Part shown: piece after piece, positions 49,016 to 58,405 of the stretch
Layout: each line of letters starts with the position of its first letter
How positions within the stretch are numbered: position 1 is the first letter of the stretch
Source: Sphingomonas sp. AP4-R1
GTDB lineage: Bacteria > Pseudomonadota > Alphaproteobacteria > Sphingomonadales > Sphingomonadaceae
DNA length: 64,000 nucleotides
NCBI RefSeq assembly: GCF_013113735.1
Contig: NZ_CP053346.1
Span: 744,001-808,000, forward strand
Direction of reading: 5' to 3'
The notes under the pieces: generated by a model
The model's input: the letters and a program-made list of their open reading frames with translations, nothing else
Database searches by the model: none
What the model was told of the DNA's origin: nothing
Position numbers and translations under genes: made by a program

Positions 49016-51169
49016 TCACTTCACCACCGGCGGCGCCAGCCCCGTCCAGTAAGCCGCGAACGCCAGCACGTCCGCATATTCCTCGATCGCCTTCGAGGTG
49101 GGCTTGCCTGAGCCGTGGCCCGCGCGCGTCTCGATCCGGATCAGATGCGGCTTCGGGCCGATGTCGGCCGCCTGCAAAGCCGCCGCATATTTGAAGCTGT
49201 GCGCGGGCACGACGCGATCGTCCGTATCGGCGGTCGTCGCCAGAATCGCCGGATAGGCCGAGCCCGAGCGGATCGTGTGATAGGGCGAATAAGCGAGGTT
49301 GTACTTCAGGTCCGCCTCGTTCGCGACGGGATCGCCATAGTCGCCCGTCCAGAAGCGCCCCGCCGTCCAGTTGGTGAAGCGCGTCATATCCATCACGCCC
49401 ACCTGCGGGATCGCCGCCGCGAACAGATCCGGCCGTTGATTGACCACCGCGCCCACCAGCAGGCCGCCATTCGATCCGCCGTTGATCGCCAGCTTCTCCT
49501 TCCGGGTGATGCCGGTGGAGATCAGAGTTTCCGCCGCCGCGATGAAGTCGTCGAACACATTCTGCTTCTGCAGATGCTTGCCGGCATCGTGCCACGGCTT
49601 CCCATATTCGCCGCCGCCGCGCAGGTTCGCGACCGCGATCACGCCGCCCATCTCCATCCAGTCGAGCCAACCGACCGAGAAAGCGGGCAGCACCGGAATA
49701 TTGAACCCGCCATAGCCATAGAGCCAGGTCGGCGCCCCCGTCGACAGATCCAGCCCCTTCTTGTGCGCGACGAACATCGGCACGCGCGTGCCGTCCTTCG
49801 ACGTGTAGAAGACCTGCTCCACCTGATACTCGCCGGGATCGAACGGCGTCTGCGGGGCCTTGAACACGGTCGAGGCATTGGCGGCCGCGTCGTAGCGATA
49901 GATGGTGGTCGGCCGGTTGTAGCTGGCGAAGCTGTAATAGGTGATCGGGCCGTCGCCATCCTCGGCGAAGCCCGCCGCCGTGCCGATGCCGGGCAGCGCG
50001 ACGATCCCGTCCGCCTTGCCGTCCAGCGCGTAGCGGCGGACGACACTCTTGGCGTCCTCCATCGTCACGACGAGGAAGCGATGGCCGACGATCGAGGCGG
50101 AATCGATCGTGCCCACCCCCTCCGCGATCAGCGGGGTCGCGACGGGATGGCCGGGTGCGGTGCCGTCGATCGCCACGATCCGCTTGCGCGGCGCGCCATC
50201 GGTGGTGACGACGAACAGGGTGTCGCCCGCCGAGCCCGCATATTGCAGCTCATGATCGCCGTAGGGGATCAGGATGCGCGCCTTGGCCCCCGGCTGCGAC
50301 AGATCGAGCGCGGCCAGCTCGGTCTTCACGTCATCCTCGGTCGAGAGGATCACGAGCCAGCGGCCATCCTCGCTCACCTGCAGCCCGTGCGTCAGTTTGG
50401 GCCGATCGGATGTGTCATAGACGAGCGGATCGTCGCTCTGGGGCGTACCGATCCTGTGGAAATAGATGCGCTGGTCGAGCGTGCCGGACGTGTAGAGGTG
50501 CCCGCCCTCCGGCTCCGCATAGCGGCCGTAGAAGAAGCCCGAACTGTCGCCCTTCCAGACGATGTTCGTATATTTGCCCCACTCGACCGTATCGGGCAGC
50601 ACCTTGCCCGTCGCCACCTCGACGACATGGAAGGTGCGCCAGTCGGTGCCGCCCTCCTGCACGCCATAGGCGACATAGCGCCCGTCCTTCGACGCCTCCC
50701 ACTCCGCCATCGCGGTGGCACCGTCCTGCGCCCACGGATTGGGATCGATCAGCACGCGCGGCGCGGCGTTCCCTTCCTGCACGTACAGGACATATTGATT
50801 CTGCAGCCCGCTGTTGCGCCGGTAGAACAGGCGATCGCCGCGGATCTGCGGCACGGCGAACTTCTCGAAATTCCAGAGCTGGGTCAGCCGCGCCTTGATC
50901 GCGTCGCGGCCCGGCAGCGTCGCCAGATAGGCCTCGGTGAACCGGCTTTCCTGATCCACCCACGCGCGCACCTTCGCATCGGTGCGGACGTCCGCCTCCA
51001 GCCAGCGATAGGGATCGGGGATCGCCAGCCCGAACGGATGGTCTACCGTCGTCCCGCGTTCGGTGGCCGGATAGGGCGCCGCCGTCTGCGGCGGGGTGGC
51101 GGAGGTGGCGCCGGACAGCAGGGACGTGGAAAGCAGGGTCATCGCGAGCAGCACCGGGCGGAAAAGCAT
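49016..51169 (-). CDS. Prolyl oligopeptidase family serine peptidase (S9A), exported
   Basis: A 717-residue protein with a signal peptide (LLAMTLLSTSLLSGATSA). The N-terminal DHPFGLAIPDPYRWLEAD begins the seven-blade propeller that filters substrates by size. The C-terminal alpha/beta hydrolase has GYGGFNIPVLPAFSVGWLDWM, LRGGGEYGKPWHDAG and the nucleophile Ser in INGGSNGGLLVG. The catalytic Asp is in TADTDDRVVPAHSF and His in TRAGHGSGKP. It cuts short peptides after proline in the periplasm. The ATG lies downstream of the rplQ terminator, so it has its own promoter. The whole family plan is intact. Confidence 0.93.
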   Translation of the reverse strand: MLFRPVLLAMTLLSTSLLSGATSATPPQTAAPYPATERGTTVDHPFGLAIPDPYRWLEADVRTDAKVRAWVDQESRFTEAYLATLPGRDAIKARLTQLWNFEKFAVPQIRGDRLFYRRNSGLQNQYVLYVQEGNAAPRVLIDPNPWAQDGATAMAEWEASKDGRYVAYGVQEGGTDWRTFHVVEVATGKVLPDTVEWGKYTNIVWKGDSSGFFYGRYAEPEGGHLYTSGTLDQRIYFHRIGTPQSDDPLVYDTSDRPKLTHGLQVSEDGRWLVILSTEDDVKTELAALDLSQPGAKARILIPYGDHELQYAGSAGDTLFVVTTDGAPRKRIVAIDGTAPGHPVATPLIAEGVGTIDSASIVGHRFLVVTMEDAKSVVRRYALDGKADGIVALPGIGTAAGFAEDGDGPITYYSFASYNRPTTIYRYDAAANASTVFKAPQTPFDPGEYQVEQVFYTSKDGTRVPMFVAHKKGLDLSTGAPTWLYGYGGFNIPVLPAFSVGWLDWMEMGGVIAVANLRGGGEYGKPWHDAGKHLQKQNVFDDFIAAAETLISTGITRKEKLAINGGSNGGLLVGAVVNQRPDLFAAAIPQVGVMDMTRFTNWTAGRFWTGDYGDPVANEADLKYNLAYSPYHTIRSGSAYPAILATTADTDDRVVPAHSFKYAAALQAADIGPKPHLIRIETRAGHGSGKPTSKAIEEYADVLAFAAYWTGLAPPVVK

Positions 51170-51185
51170 GAAGAGGCCTCGAAAC

Positions 51186-51221
51186 GGAAAAGGGCCGGAA
51201 GGCTTTCCGCCCCCGGCCCTT
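51186..51221 (-). terminator. Terminator of the ribosomal superoperon
   Basis: Minus strand: AAGGGCCGG (51221-51213) pairs with CCGGCCCTT (51198-51190), then TT before CC. It lies about 30 bases after the rplQ stop and upstream of the oligopeptidase gene. Confidence 0.75.
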
Positions 51222-51251
51222 CATCCATTCAACCCGAAGCGGGTGTCGCGA

Positions 51252-51665
51252 TCAAGCCGCGTCTTCGAGCACCTCGACCGGGCCCGAATCCTGGCCCTTG
51301 GCGGTGACGTCGCGATCGACGAACTCGATCACGGCCATCGCGGCCGCGTCCGACAGACGGGTCGGCGCCTTGATGATGCGGGTATAACCACCGGCGCGGT
51401 TCGCATAGCGCGCCGCCAGCACGTCGAACAGCTTCACCAGCTGCGCGTCGTCCATCAGGCGGCCATGGGCCAGACGACGGTTGGACAGGCCACCCTTCTT
51501 CGCGAGCGTCACCAGCTTCTCGACATAGGGGCGAAGCTCCTTCGCCTTGGCGAGCGTGGTGATGATCTGCTCATGCTTGATGAGGGCAGCGGACTGGTTG
51601 CGGAACAGGGCCGCACGATGGGACGCGGTGCGCTGAAGCTTACGACCGCCGACGCGATGACGCAT
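51252..51665 (-). CDS. rplQ: 50S ribosomal protein L17
   Basis: A 137-residue protein that begins [20 protein letters not shown] and continues [29 protein letters not shown], the invariant L17 start. [34 protein letters not shown] and [14 protein letters not shown] complete the family. It sits near the exit tunnel of the large subunit. The alanine-rich acidic tail ([14 protein letters not shown]) is a short extension over the E. coli protein. It is the last gene of the superoperon, 165 bp after rpoA with a hairpin between. Confidence 0.97.
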   Translation of the reverse strand: MRHRVGGRKLQRTASHRAALFRNQSAALIKHEQIITTLAKAKELRPYVEKLVTLAKKGGLSNRRLAHGRLMDDAQLVKLFDVLAARYANRAGGYTRIIKAPTRLSDAAAMAVIEFVDRDVTAKGQDSGPVEVLEDAA

Positions 51666-51800
51666 GGGTAATTCCTTCTCGTTCGTCAGGGGCCCGTATG
51701 AGGTAACCCCAGCCAGGCGGTGATGAGGGCCACCGCCGAAAGCCCATTCTCAATCTCGTCACCCCGGCCTTGAGCCGGAGGGGACGGCGGGTTTGAAAGC

Positions 51801-51825
51801 CGGGCCGAAGTCTCGCTTCGGCCCG
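51801..51825 (-). terminator. Hairpin between rpoA and rplQ
   Basis: A perfect 10-bp stem (51801-51810 with 51816-51825, loop TCTCG) starts five bases after the rpoA stop. It lacks a T-run, so it more likely tunes or protects the rpoA message than stops polymerase before rplQ. Confidence 0.5.
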
Positions 51826-51830
51826 AACTC

Positions 51831-52898
51831 TCAGAACTCCTGTTCGAGCTTCTTGGCCATTTCCTCGATATTCTCGGGCGGCCAGCCGGGGATTTCCATG
51901 CCCAGACGGAGACCCATCGTGGCGAGGACTTCCTTGATCTCGTTCAGCGACTTGCGGCCGAAATTCGGCGTGCGCAGCATCTCCGCCTCGGTCTTCTGAA
52001 CCAGATCGCCGATGTAGATGATGTTGTCGTTCTTGAGGCAGTTGGCCGAACGGACCGACAGCTCCAGCTCGTCCACCTTCTTGAGGAGGAAGCGGTTGAG
52101 CTGGTTCGAGCCGACTTCCGGCTCGGCCACGCCACCGCCGATCGGCGCCATCGGCTGGGCTGCGGCCGGAGCCGAAACCGCCATGCCTTCGTCGAAGTGG
52201 ACGAAGAGCTGGAGCTGATCCTGCAGGATGCGCGCGGAATAAGCGAGCGCGTCCTCGGGCGTCACCGTGCCGTCGGTTTCGACGGTGATCGTGAGCTTGT
52301 CGTAATCCAGTTCCTGGCCGACGCGGGTGTTCTCCACCTTGTACGCCACCTGGCGGACCGGCGAGTACAGCGCATCGATCGGGATCAGGCCGATCGGGGC
52401 GTCGGCCGGACGGTTCGACGCGGCCGGGACGTAGCCCTTACCGACATGGACGGTGAGTTCCATGTTGAGCGAGGCGCCCTCGTCCAGATGGCAGATCACG
52501 AGATCCTTGTTCATGACCTCGATGTCGCCCGACGTGGCGATGTCGCCCGCGGTCACCTCGGCCGGGCCGGTGGCGGACAGCTGGAGACGCTTCGGGCCTT
52601 CGCCCTGCATGCGCAGCGCGACCTGCTTCACGTTCAGAACGATGTCGGTCACGTCCTCGCGCACGCCGGCGAGCGACGAGAATTCGTGCAGCACGTTCTC
52701 GATCTTGATCGCGGTCACCGCAGCACCCTGCAGCGACGAGAGCAACACGCGGCGCAGCGCGTTGCCGAGCGTAAGGCCGAAGCCACGCTCCAGCGGCTCG
52801 GCCACGAAGGTCGCGCGGCTCTTGGAGCCACCGCCGGCCTTACGCTCGAGACCCATCGGCTTCTTCAGTTCCTGCCAATTCTTGGCGTTGACGGCCAT
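51831..52898 (-). CDS. rpoA: RNA polymerase alpha subunit
   Basis: A 355-residue product with both domains. The N-terminal dimerisation domain (about 15-235) includes [38 protein letters not shown] and [20 protein letters not shown]. The C-terminal domain (about 265-340) has [38 protein letters not shown] and [14 protein letters not shown], which contact UP elements and activators. The linker is longer than in E. coli. It lies in the alpha operon after rpsK, as in most bacteria. Confidence 0.98.
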   Translation of the reverse strand: MAVNAKNWQELKKPMGLERKAGGGSKSRATFVAEPLERGFGLTLGNALRRVLLSSLQGAAVTAIKIENVLHEFSSLAGVREDVTDIVLNVKQVALRMQGEGPKRLQLSATGPAEVTAGDIATSGDIEVMNKDLVICHLDEGASLNMELTVHVGKGYVPAASNRPADAPIGLIPIDALYSPVRQVAYKVENTRVGQELDYDKLTITVETDGTVTPEDALAYSARILQDQLQLFVHFDEGMAVSAPAAAQPMAPIGGGVAEPEVGSNQLNRFLLKKVDELELSVRSANCLKNDNIIYIGDLVQKTEAEMLRTPNFGRKSLNEIKEVLATMGLRLGMEIPGWPPENIEEMAKKLEQEF

Positions 52899-52988
52899 GG
52901 TGTTCCCCTTGGGGTTTGAGCCGCGACGCGTCCGCCGCGACCATAAAAGCGGTGTCCGGGCCCACGGATGCGGGCGCCGGAAGGACGA

Positions 52989-53378
52989 TCAGACGCGGCG
53001 GCGCTTGGAGGGGCGAACGCCATTGTGCGGGATCGACGTCACGTCGCGGATCGACGTGATGTGGAAGCCCACCGCCTGCAGCGCGCGCAGGGCCGACTCG
53101 CGGCCCGAACCGGGGCCCTTCACTTCGACTTCGAGGGTGCGGACGCCATGTTCCGCGGCCTTCTTGCCGGCGTCTTCCGCGGCGACCTGCGCGGCATACG
53201 GCGTCGACTTGCGGCTGCCCTTGAAGCCCATCATGCCGGCGGACGACCACGAAATGGCGTTGCCCTGGGCATCGGTGATGGTGATCATCGTGTTGTTGAA
53301 GCTGGCGTTCACGTGGGCCACGCCCGCCGTGATGTTCTTGCGCTCGCGCCGCTTGATGCGCTGTGGTTCGCGTGCCAT
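52989..53378 (-). CDS. rpsK: 30S ribosomal protein S11
   Basis: A 129-residue protein: [60 protein letters not shown], then [16 protein letters not shown] and a basic C-terminus [12 protein letters not shown]. These match S11 throughout. It forms part of the platform of the small subunit and contacts the anticodon region through 16S rRNA. It follows rpsM after a 105-bp gap that contains an 18-bp palindrome. Confidence 0.98.
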   Translation of the reverse strand: MAREPQRIKRRERKNITAGVAHVNASFNNTMITITDAQGNAISWSSAGMMGFKGSRKSTPYAAQVAAEDAGKKAAEHGVRTLEVEVKGPGSGRESALRALQAVGFHITSIRDVTSIPHNGVRPSKRRRV

Positions 53379-53460
53379 CGAAAAGTTCCTGACCTAAATC
53401 TGTTGAAGCAGGAGGGGCCGGCTCTGGGAGCGTCCGCCTCCGGCGGAGAAGAAGTTGGAA

Positions 53461-53478
53461 AACAGTCCCGGGACTGTT
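53461..53478 (-). promoter_or_regulatory. 18-bp perfect palindrome between rpsM and rpsK
   Basis: AACAGTCCCGGGACTGTT reads the same on both strands. On the minus strand it lies five bases after the rpsM stop and is followed by TTCC, so the RNA can form a 7-bp stem with a short loop and a small T-run. It could act as a partial terminator or as a binding site that sets the rpsM/rpsK ratio. Confidence 0.5.
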
Positions 53479-53483
53479 CTCTC

Positions 53484-53852
53484 TTACTTCTTCTTGCCTG
53501 CGATCGGCTTGGCCTTGCCCTTGCGGGTGCGCGCATTGGTGTGCGTGCGCTGGCCGCGGACCGGCAGACCCTTGCGATGGCGCAGGCCGCGATAGCAGGC
53601 GAGATCCATCAGGCGCTTGATGTTCATCGCCACCTGGCGGCGAAGATCGCCTTCCACGGTGTAGCCGGCGTCGATCGCTTCACGGATCTGCAGGACCTCC
53701 TGGTCCGAAAGATCCTGGACGCGGCGCGCAGCCTCGATGCCCAGCTTGGCGGTGATTTCCTTGGCCTTGGCCGGGCCAATGCCGTGAATGTAGGTCAGCG
53801 CGATTTCGACGCGCTTGTTGGTCGGGATATTAACACCCGCGATACGTGCCAT
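53484..53852 (-). CDS. rpsM: 30S ribosomal protein S13
   Basis: A 122-residue product from [20 protein letters not shown]. Further family blocks are [53 protein letters not shown] and the basic tail [11 protein letters not shown]. It sits in the head of the small subunit and bridges to the large subunit. A longer in-frame extension upstream has no ribosome binding site, whereas GGAGATAG precedes this ATG. The gap to adk (about 220 bp) may hold a promoter for the alpha-operon part. No rpmJ is present in that gap. Confidence 0.98.
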   Translation of the reverse strand: MARIAGVNIPTNKRVEIALTYIHGIGPAKAKEITAKLGIEAARRVQDLSDQEVLQIREAIDAGYTVEGDLRRQVAMNIKRLMDLACYRGLRHRKGLPVRGQRTHTNARTRKGKAKPIAGKKK

Positions 53853-54074
53853 AGTCTTTCTATCTCCTGCTCCACAGGGCGGTTGGCGGGCCACCCCATC
53901 TCGACGCTTCGAACCCCCGAACAGGAAAAACACGACGCACGCGTAAGCGCCGCCGGAAACCGGTTTCGAGGGAGGACGCGCATGTAAGTGTGTGATGGAA
54001 CCGAGTCAAGCGCCGCGCGTGCGGCGCCCGACCCGTTCCGGGCAAGGCGGAAGGAGCGTTGCGCCCCGCCCGCC

Positions 54075-54737
54075 TCATGCGGTGGCGGACTCGCTTATGA
54101 TACCGTCGATCGCGGCCGTCACGGCGTGGATATCCGCCATGCCGTCGACGCGGGCGACGAGGTTCTTCGCATCGTAATAAGGCAGGATCGGCGCCGTTTT
54201 CGCGCGATATTCCGCCAGACGCGTGCGGACGGTATCCGCATTGTCGTCCGGACGGCGCTTGAACTCGTGGCTGCCGCACACGTCGCACGTGCCCTTCACC
54301 TTGGGCAGCTTGTAGCGATCGTGATAGCCTTCGTTGCACTTGGCGCAGGTGAAGCGGCCCGAGATGCGATCGACCAGGGCATCCTCGTCCACCTCCAGCT
54401 CGATCACATGATCCAGCTTCAGGCCGCGCTCCGCCAGCAGGGCGTCGAGCGATTCGGCCTGCGCCTGCGTGCGGGGATAGCCGTCGAAGATGAAGCCCGG
54501 CGCGTGCGCCTCGTCATCCAGCCGGTCCGCGATCAGCTTCGTCACGATCTCGTCCGAGACGAGTCCGCCCGACTTCATGATCGCATCCGCCTGCCGGCCG
54601 ACATCGCTGCCGGCCTTCACGGCCGCACGCAGCATGTCACCCGTCGAAAGCTGGATCAATCCGTGCTTCGTCATCAGCAACTGGGCCTGCGTGCCCTTCC
54701 CCGCCCCCGGGGGCCCGAGCAGGATCAGAAGCTTCAT
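54075..54737 (-). CDS. adk: Adenylate kinase
   Basis: A 220-residue long-form enzyme. The P-loop is LLGPPGAGKGTQAQLL, the AMP-binding site LSTGDMLRAAVKAG, and FIFDGYPRTQAQAESL follows. The LID domain carries four cysteines (FTCAKCNEGYH, GTCDVCGSHEF), so it should bind structural zinc as in many Gram-positive and some alphaproteobacterial enzymes. RRPDDNADTVRTRLAEY supplies the catalytic arginines. It interconverts AMP, ADP and ATP. Its ATG overlaps the secY stop by four bases, coupling the two. Confidence 0.97.
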   Translation of the reverse strand: MKLLILLGPPGAGKGTQAQLLMTKHGLIQLSTGDMLRAAVKAGSDVGRQADAIMKSGGLVSDEIVTKLIADRLDDEAHAPGFIFDGYPRTQAQAESLDALLAERGLKLDHVIELEVDEDALVDRISGRFTCAKCNEGYHDRYKLPKVKGTCDVCGSHEFKRRPDDNADTVRTRLAEYRAKTAPILPYYDAKNLVARVDGMADIHAVTAAIDGIISESATA

Positions 54738-56095
54738 CTACGCATTCCTCCCTTGAGGCGGGCCTTCTTGATGAGGTCGCCATATTGATGCGCCAGCAGA
54801 TGGCTCTGGATCTGCGTCACCGTGTCGATGGTCACATTGACCACGATCAACAGGCTCGTGCCACCAAAACCAACCAGATGCCGGGGCATGAAAATCTCCG
54901 GCACCACGCAAATGAGCGTGAGATATGCCGCACCGATCACGGTGATGCGAGTGAGCACATAGTCCAGGTAGACTTCCGTGTTCTTGCCTGGGCGGATGCC
55001 GGGGATGAAGCCGCCATAGCGCTTCAGATTGTCCGCCGTCTCCTCCGGGTTGAACACCACGGCCGTGTAGAAGAAGCTGAAGAAGATGATGCCGGCCGCA
55101 TAGAGCACGAAATACAGCGGCGTATCCTGGCCGATCACCTGGTTCACGGTGATCAGGAAATCGCCCCAGCGGCTCTCGCCCGAAATGCGGTTGCCCGCGA
55201 ACTGCGTGATCGTCAGCGGCAGCGCCAGCAGCGAGGACGCGAAGATCGGCGGGATCACGTTGGCGGTGTTGATCTTCAGCGGCAGGTGGCTCTTGTCCGC
55301 CTGCATCATGCCGCGCGCGGTCTGGCGCTTCGGATACTGGATCAGCACCCGGCGCTGCGCGCGCTCCATGAAGCAGATCAGCAGGATCAGCGCGATGATG
55401 AACAGGAAGCCCGCCAGCACCATGATCGGCGAGGACGCGCCCGTGCGTGCCGCCTCGAACGCGGTGGCGATCGTCGTCGGCAGCTGGGCCACGATACCCG
55501 CCATGATGATGAGCGAGACGCCGTTGCCGATGCCCCGGCTGGTGATCTGCTCACCCAGCCACATCAGGAACATCGTGCCGCCGACCAGCGTGATCACGGT
55601 GGTGACGCGGAACAGGATCGGATCGACGACCACGGCCGTCTGCCCGGCGCTGTCGCCCCAGGCGGACAGGCCGACCGCGATGAAATAGCCCTGGATCGCC
55701 GTCAGCAGCACCGTGCCGTAGCGGGTATATTGGTTGAGCTTCTTGCGACCGCTCTCGCCTTCCTTCTTGATCGAGGCGAGCTGCGGGCTCAGCGACGTGG
55801 ACAGCTGCACCACGATCGAGGCGGTGATGTAGGGCATCACGCCCAGCGCCACGATCGACATGCGCGTCAGCGCGCCGCCGGTGAAGGTATTGAAGAAGTC
55901 CATGACCCCGCCCTTCGTCGTATCGAAGAGCGTGGCGAGCGCGCGCGGATCGATGCCCGGCAGCGGCACATAGGAGAGCAGGCGGAACACGACGAGCGCG
56001 CCCAGCGTGAACCAGATGCGCTTCTTGAGTTCGGTGGCCTTGGCGAATTGCGAGAGGCTCGCGTTCGACGCCAGTTGTTCGGCTGCTGATGCCAT
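54734..56095 (-). CDS. secY: Protein translocase subunit SecY
   Basis: A 453-residue, ten-helix membrane protein. It shows RIWFTLGALVVFRLLSYVPL-type helix 1, PGIDPRALATLFDTTKGGVM, GVMPYITASIVVQLSTSLSP, the loop SIKKEGESGRKKLNQYTRYG, and FMERAQRRVLIQYPKRQTAR. Near the C-terminus are FNPEETADNLKRYGGFIPGI and RPGKNTEVYLDYVLTRITVI. It forms the pore of the SecYEG channel for exported and membrane proteins. It follows rplO by about 107 bp and is coupled to adk by a 4-bp overlap. Confidence 0.98.
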   Translation of the reverse strand: MASAAEQLASNASLSQFAKATELKKRIWFTLGALVVFRLLSYVPLPGIDPRALATLFDTTKGGVMDFFNTFTGGALTRMSIVALGVMPYITASIVVQLSTSLSPQLASIKKEGESGRKKLNQYTRYGTVLLTAIQGYFIAVGLSAWGDSAGQTAVVVDPILFRVTTVITLVGGTMFLMWLGEQITSRGIGNGVSLIIMAGIVAQLPTTIATAFEAARTGASSPIMVLAGFLFIIALILLICFMERAQRRVLIQYPKRQTARGMMQADKSHLPLKINTANVIPPIFASSLLALPLTITQFAGNRISGESRWGDFLITVNQVIGQDTPLYFVLYAAGIIFFSFFYTAVVFNPEETADNLKRYGGFIPGIRPGKNTEVYLDYVLTRITVIGAAYLTLICVVPEIFMPRHLVGFGGTSLLIVVNVTIDTVTQIQSHLLAHQYGDLIKKARLKGGMRR

Positions 56096-56202
56096 GGAGA
56101 ACTATCGAACCTTCAGAAATGACAGGAGCGGCGCGGCGAATGATCCGCCAGCGCCGCTCCATATAGTGCCGTTTCGGTCAAGGCCACTAGGCCCCGCGCG
56201 AA

Positions 56203-56733
56203 TTAGCCGCGAGCGGCCTTCTTGGCAGCCAGGGTCTTGCCCTTCTTGGCAGCGGCCTTCTCGGCGGCCGGAACCACCTCGATCACGTTGACCGAGCCGC
56301 CGGCGGCTTCGATCGCCGCCTTGGCCGCGCCCGAAACGCCCGCGACCTTGAAGTTCAGCTTCGCCGAATATTCGCCCTTGGCCAGCACGCGGACGCCGTC
56401 CTTGCCGCCACGGGCGACACCGGCCGCCTTCAGCGCGGCATGATCGATCACGCCGTCGGTGGCGAGCGCGCCCGCATCGACCAGCTTCTGGATCGCGCCC
56501 AGGTTCACCTCGGCATAATCCTTGGCGAAGATGTTGTTGAAGCCGCGCTTCGGCAGACGCATGTGGAGCGGCATCTGGCCGCCCTCGAAGCCGGCGATCG
56601 ACACGCCCTCACGGCTCTTCTGGCCCTTCTGGCCGCGACCGGCGGTCTTGCCGACGCCCGAGCCGATGCCGCGGCCCACGCGGACGCGGCTCTTGCGCGC
56701 GCCCTTGTTGTCGGTGATGTCGTTCAGTTTCAT
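56203..56733 (-). CDS. rplO: 50S ribosomal protein L15
   Basis: A 176-residue protein starting [20 protein letters not shown], then [40 protein letters not shown] and [18 protein letters not shown], all typical of L15. The C-terminal 25 residues ([20 protein letters not shown]) are an Ala/Lys extension. The ATG at 56733 fits the family start; a slightly earlier ATG would add only MHD. In most bacteria this gene directly follows rpmD. Here an opposite-strand gene and a terminator lie between, so its promoter must lie within 56734-56906 or inside the acyltransferase 5' region. Confidence 0.97.
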   Translation of the reverse strand: MKLNDITDNKGARKSRVRVGRGIGSGVGKTAGRGQKGQKSREGVSIAGFEGGQMPLHMRLPKRGFNNIFAKDYAEVNLGAIQKLVDAGALATDGVIDHAALKAAGVARGGKDGVRVLAKGEYSAKLNFKVAGVSGAAKAAIEAAGGSVNVIEVVPAAEKAAAKKGKTLAAKKAARG

Positions 56734-56906
56734 ATCGTGCACTCGCTTTCGCTATGTTCGCGCGGATTGGGAAGCCGGCGCCCCTAGCCTATCCCGGCCG
56801 GCCTGCCAAGCCCGGCGGCGACTCCGGAAGTAGGCCCGCGCATTTGTGGAGACATGCGCGCCGTGTATGCTTCACCGGGACGGCACGAAAATGGGGCAAT
56901 ACGCGC

Positions 56907-57953
56907 ATGGGGGTTCGGCAGGACGATCAACGGCGCGTCTTTCATATTCTGGATCTGCTGCGTGCCGTCGCCGCGCTCGCCGTCGTCGGCCATCACCTCG
57001 GCGGGATCCTGGATCGCTGGCTGCCGGCCAGCCCGCTCGCGGTGGATCTGTTCTTCGTCCTCAGCGGATTCGTGATCAGCCATGCCTATGACGGCCGATT
57101 GCGATCGGGGCGATTGAGCGCTTCGGCCTTCTTCCGGCTCCGCATCATCCGGCTTTATCCGCTCTATATCCTGGGCACGCTGCTGATGCTGGCGCTGGTC
57201 GTCGCCAAGCGCCTCTCCGGCCACGGGGCGCTCTTCCCGATCGAAGCCGCTGTCTCGTCCCTCGCCTTCGCCGCCCTCTTCCTGCCGACACCGAACGCCG
57301 TCTCCGTCGCTCCGGGCGTCGTCTTCCCACTCAACAACCCCGCCTGGTCGCTCTTCTGGGAACTGGCCGCGAATCTGGCCTACGCGCTCCTCATCCGGCG
57401 GCTGAGCAGGGCCGCGCTGGCGGCTCTCGTCGGCGTGGGTGCGCTGCTCCTGCTTTCCAGCAGCGTGCATTATGGGGGGCTCAATATCGGCGGCCTGTAC
57501 GCGACCTTCCCGGGCGGGATGGGCCGCGTCGTCTTCGGCTTCTTCTGCGGCGTGGGAATCGAGCATCTCCACCGCCGGGGGCGGCTACCCGGTTTCTCCC
57601 TGCCGGCCGGGCTTTCGGCGATCATCCTGCTGCTGGTTTTCGCGTTTCGTCCGGCCGGCGATCCCGCGCTTTACGACGCGGGCGCCGTCCTGATCGCCTT
57701 CCCTCTGCTGGTCGCGCTCTCGCTGGGGGATCCGCCGCGCTGGATGGAGCCGATCTGCTCCAAGCTGGGCGTCGCTTCCTATGCGATCTATGCGCTCCAG
57801 ACGCCGTTTCTGGATCACTTCGCGTTCGTCGAACATGGTCTGGCGTTCGAGCTCGGTTTCCTTGCGGTATTGACCGCGATCGCGCTCGTCGCCGACGCCG
57901 TTTACGACCGCCCCGTCCGACGCTTCCTCAGTCGCCGGTTTGCAGCGGCCTGA
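56907..57953 (+). CDS. Acyltransferase-3 (OafA/YrhL-like) membrane protein, inserted in the spc operon
   Basis: A 348-residue integral membrane protein with about ten hydrophobic helices. The N-terminal signature HILDLLRAVAALAVVGHHLG (catalytic His in the GHH pair), VDLFFVLSGFVISHAY, FRLRIIRLYPLYILGTLLM and WSLFWELAANLAYALLI are those of acyltransferase family 3. Members transfer acetyl or other acyl groups to surface polysaccharides, LPS or antibiotics. It is read on the plus strand between rplO and rpmD, opposite to every gene around it. The ATG at 56907 lies after a weak GGGGCAA. A 30-bp inverted repeat follows its stop. The acceptor sugar is unknown. Confidence 0.88.
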   Translation: MGVRQDDQRRVFHILDLLRAVAALAVVGHHLGGILDRWLPASPLAVDLFFVLSGFVISHAYDGRLRSGRLSASAFFRLRIIRLYPLYILGTLLMLALVVAKRLSGHGALFPIEAAVSSLAFAALFLPTPNAVSVAPGVVFPLNNPAWSLFWELAANLAYALLIRRLSRAALAALVGVGALLLLSSSVHYGGLNIGGLYATFPGGMGRVVFGFFCGVGIEHLHRRGRLPGFSLPAGLSAIILLLVFAFRPAGDPALYDAGAVLIAFPLLVALSLGDPPRWMEPICSKLGVASYAIYALQTPFLDHFAFVEHGLAFELGFLAVLTAIALVADAVYDRPVRRFLSRRFAAA

Positions 57954-58039
57954 TCCGGGCGGCGTACCGCTTGCAGCGCTCTGTAGCCGTCCTGCAAGCG
58001 CGGCTCCGGTGACGTAGCCCGATCGCCTCCGGCAGGGAT

Positions 58040-58115
58040 CGTCCTTGCGAGCGCAGCGAAGCAATCCAGTCCCGAACGCGAGGAGCTGGATTGCTTCGCT
58101 GCGCTCGCAAGGACG
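58040..58115. repeat. Perfect 30-bp inverted repeat after the acyltransferase gene
   Basis: 58040-58069 (CGTCCTTGCGAGCGCAGCGA...) is the exact reverse complement of 58086-58115, with a 16-base loop. The arm core AGCGCAGCGAAGCAATCC is widespread in sphingomonad intergenic regions, and a short relative lies at 42949-42978. It may mark the edge of the DNA inserted between rpmD and rplO, and it can terminate the acyltransferase transcript. Confidence 0.7.
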
Positions 58116-58159
58116 GTCGCTTTGTCCGGACTATCCCGGAGCCCATACCGCAGCCAAAA

Positions 58160-58196
58160 GAAAAGCCGGCCCGGGGCGAACCCGGACCGGCTTTCT
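58160..58196 (-). terminator. Intrinsic terminator after rpmD
   Basis: Minus strand: AAAGCCGGTCCGGG, loop, CCCCGGGCCGGCTTT, then TCTTTT. It lies about 28 bases past the rpmD stop and ends the first half of the spc operon, before the acyltransferase gene. Confidence 0.8.
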
Positions 58197-58223
58197 CTTT
58201 TCAACGCAGGGTCGGAAGAGGGC

Positions 58224-58400
58224 TCAGCCCTCGACCTTCACCATGTGCTGGACTTTCTTGATCATCCCGCGCACCTCGGGGGTGTCGGTCAGCTCGCTGG
58301 TCTTGTGCATCTTGTTGAGGCCGAGACCGATCAGCGTCGCGCGCTGATCCTTGGTCCGGCGAATCGGCGAACCCGTCTGGGTCAGCTTGATCGTCGCCAT
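58224..58400 (-). CDS. rpmD: 50S ribosomal protein L30
   Basis: A 58-residue product: [58 protein letters not shown]. This is the complete short L30 fold, a beta-alpha-beta protein on the large subunit. It starts five bases after the rpsE stop. It is the last gene before the terminator at 58160-58196; rplO, its usual next neighbour, is displaced by about 1.5 kb. Confidence 0.97.
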   Translation of the reverse strand: MATIKLTQTGSPIRRTKDQRATLIGLGLNKMHKTSELTDTPEVRGMIKKVQHMVKVEG

Positions 58401-58405
58401 GTCGC

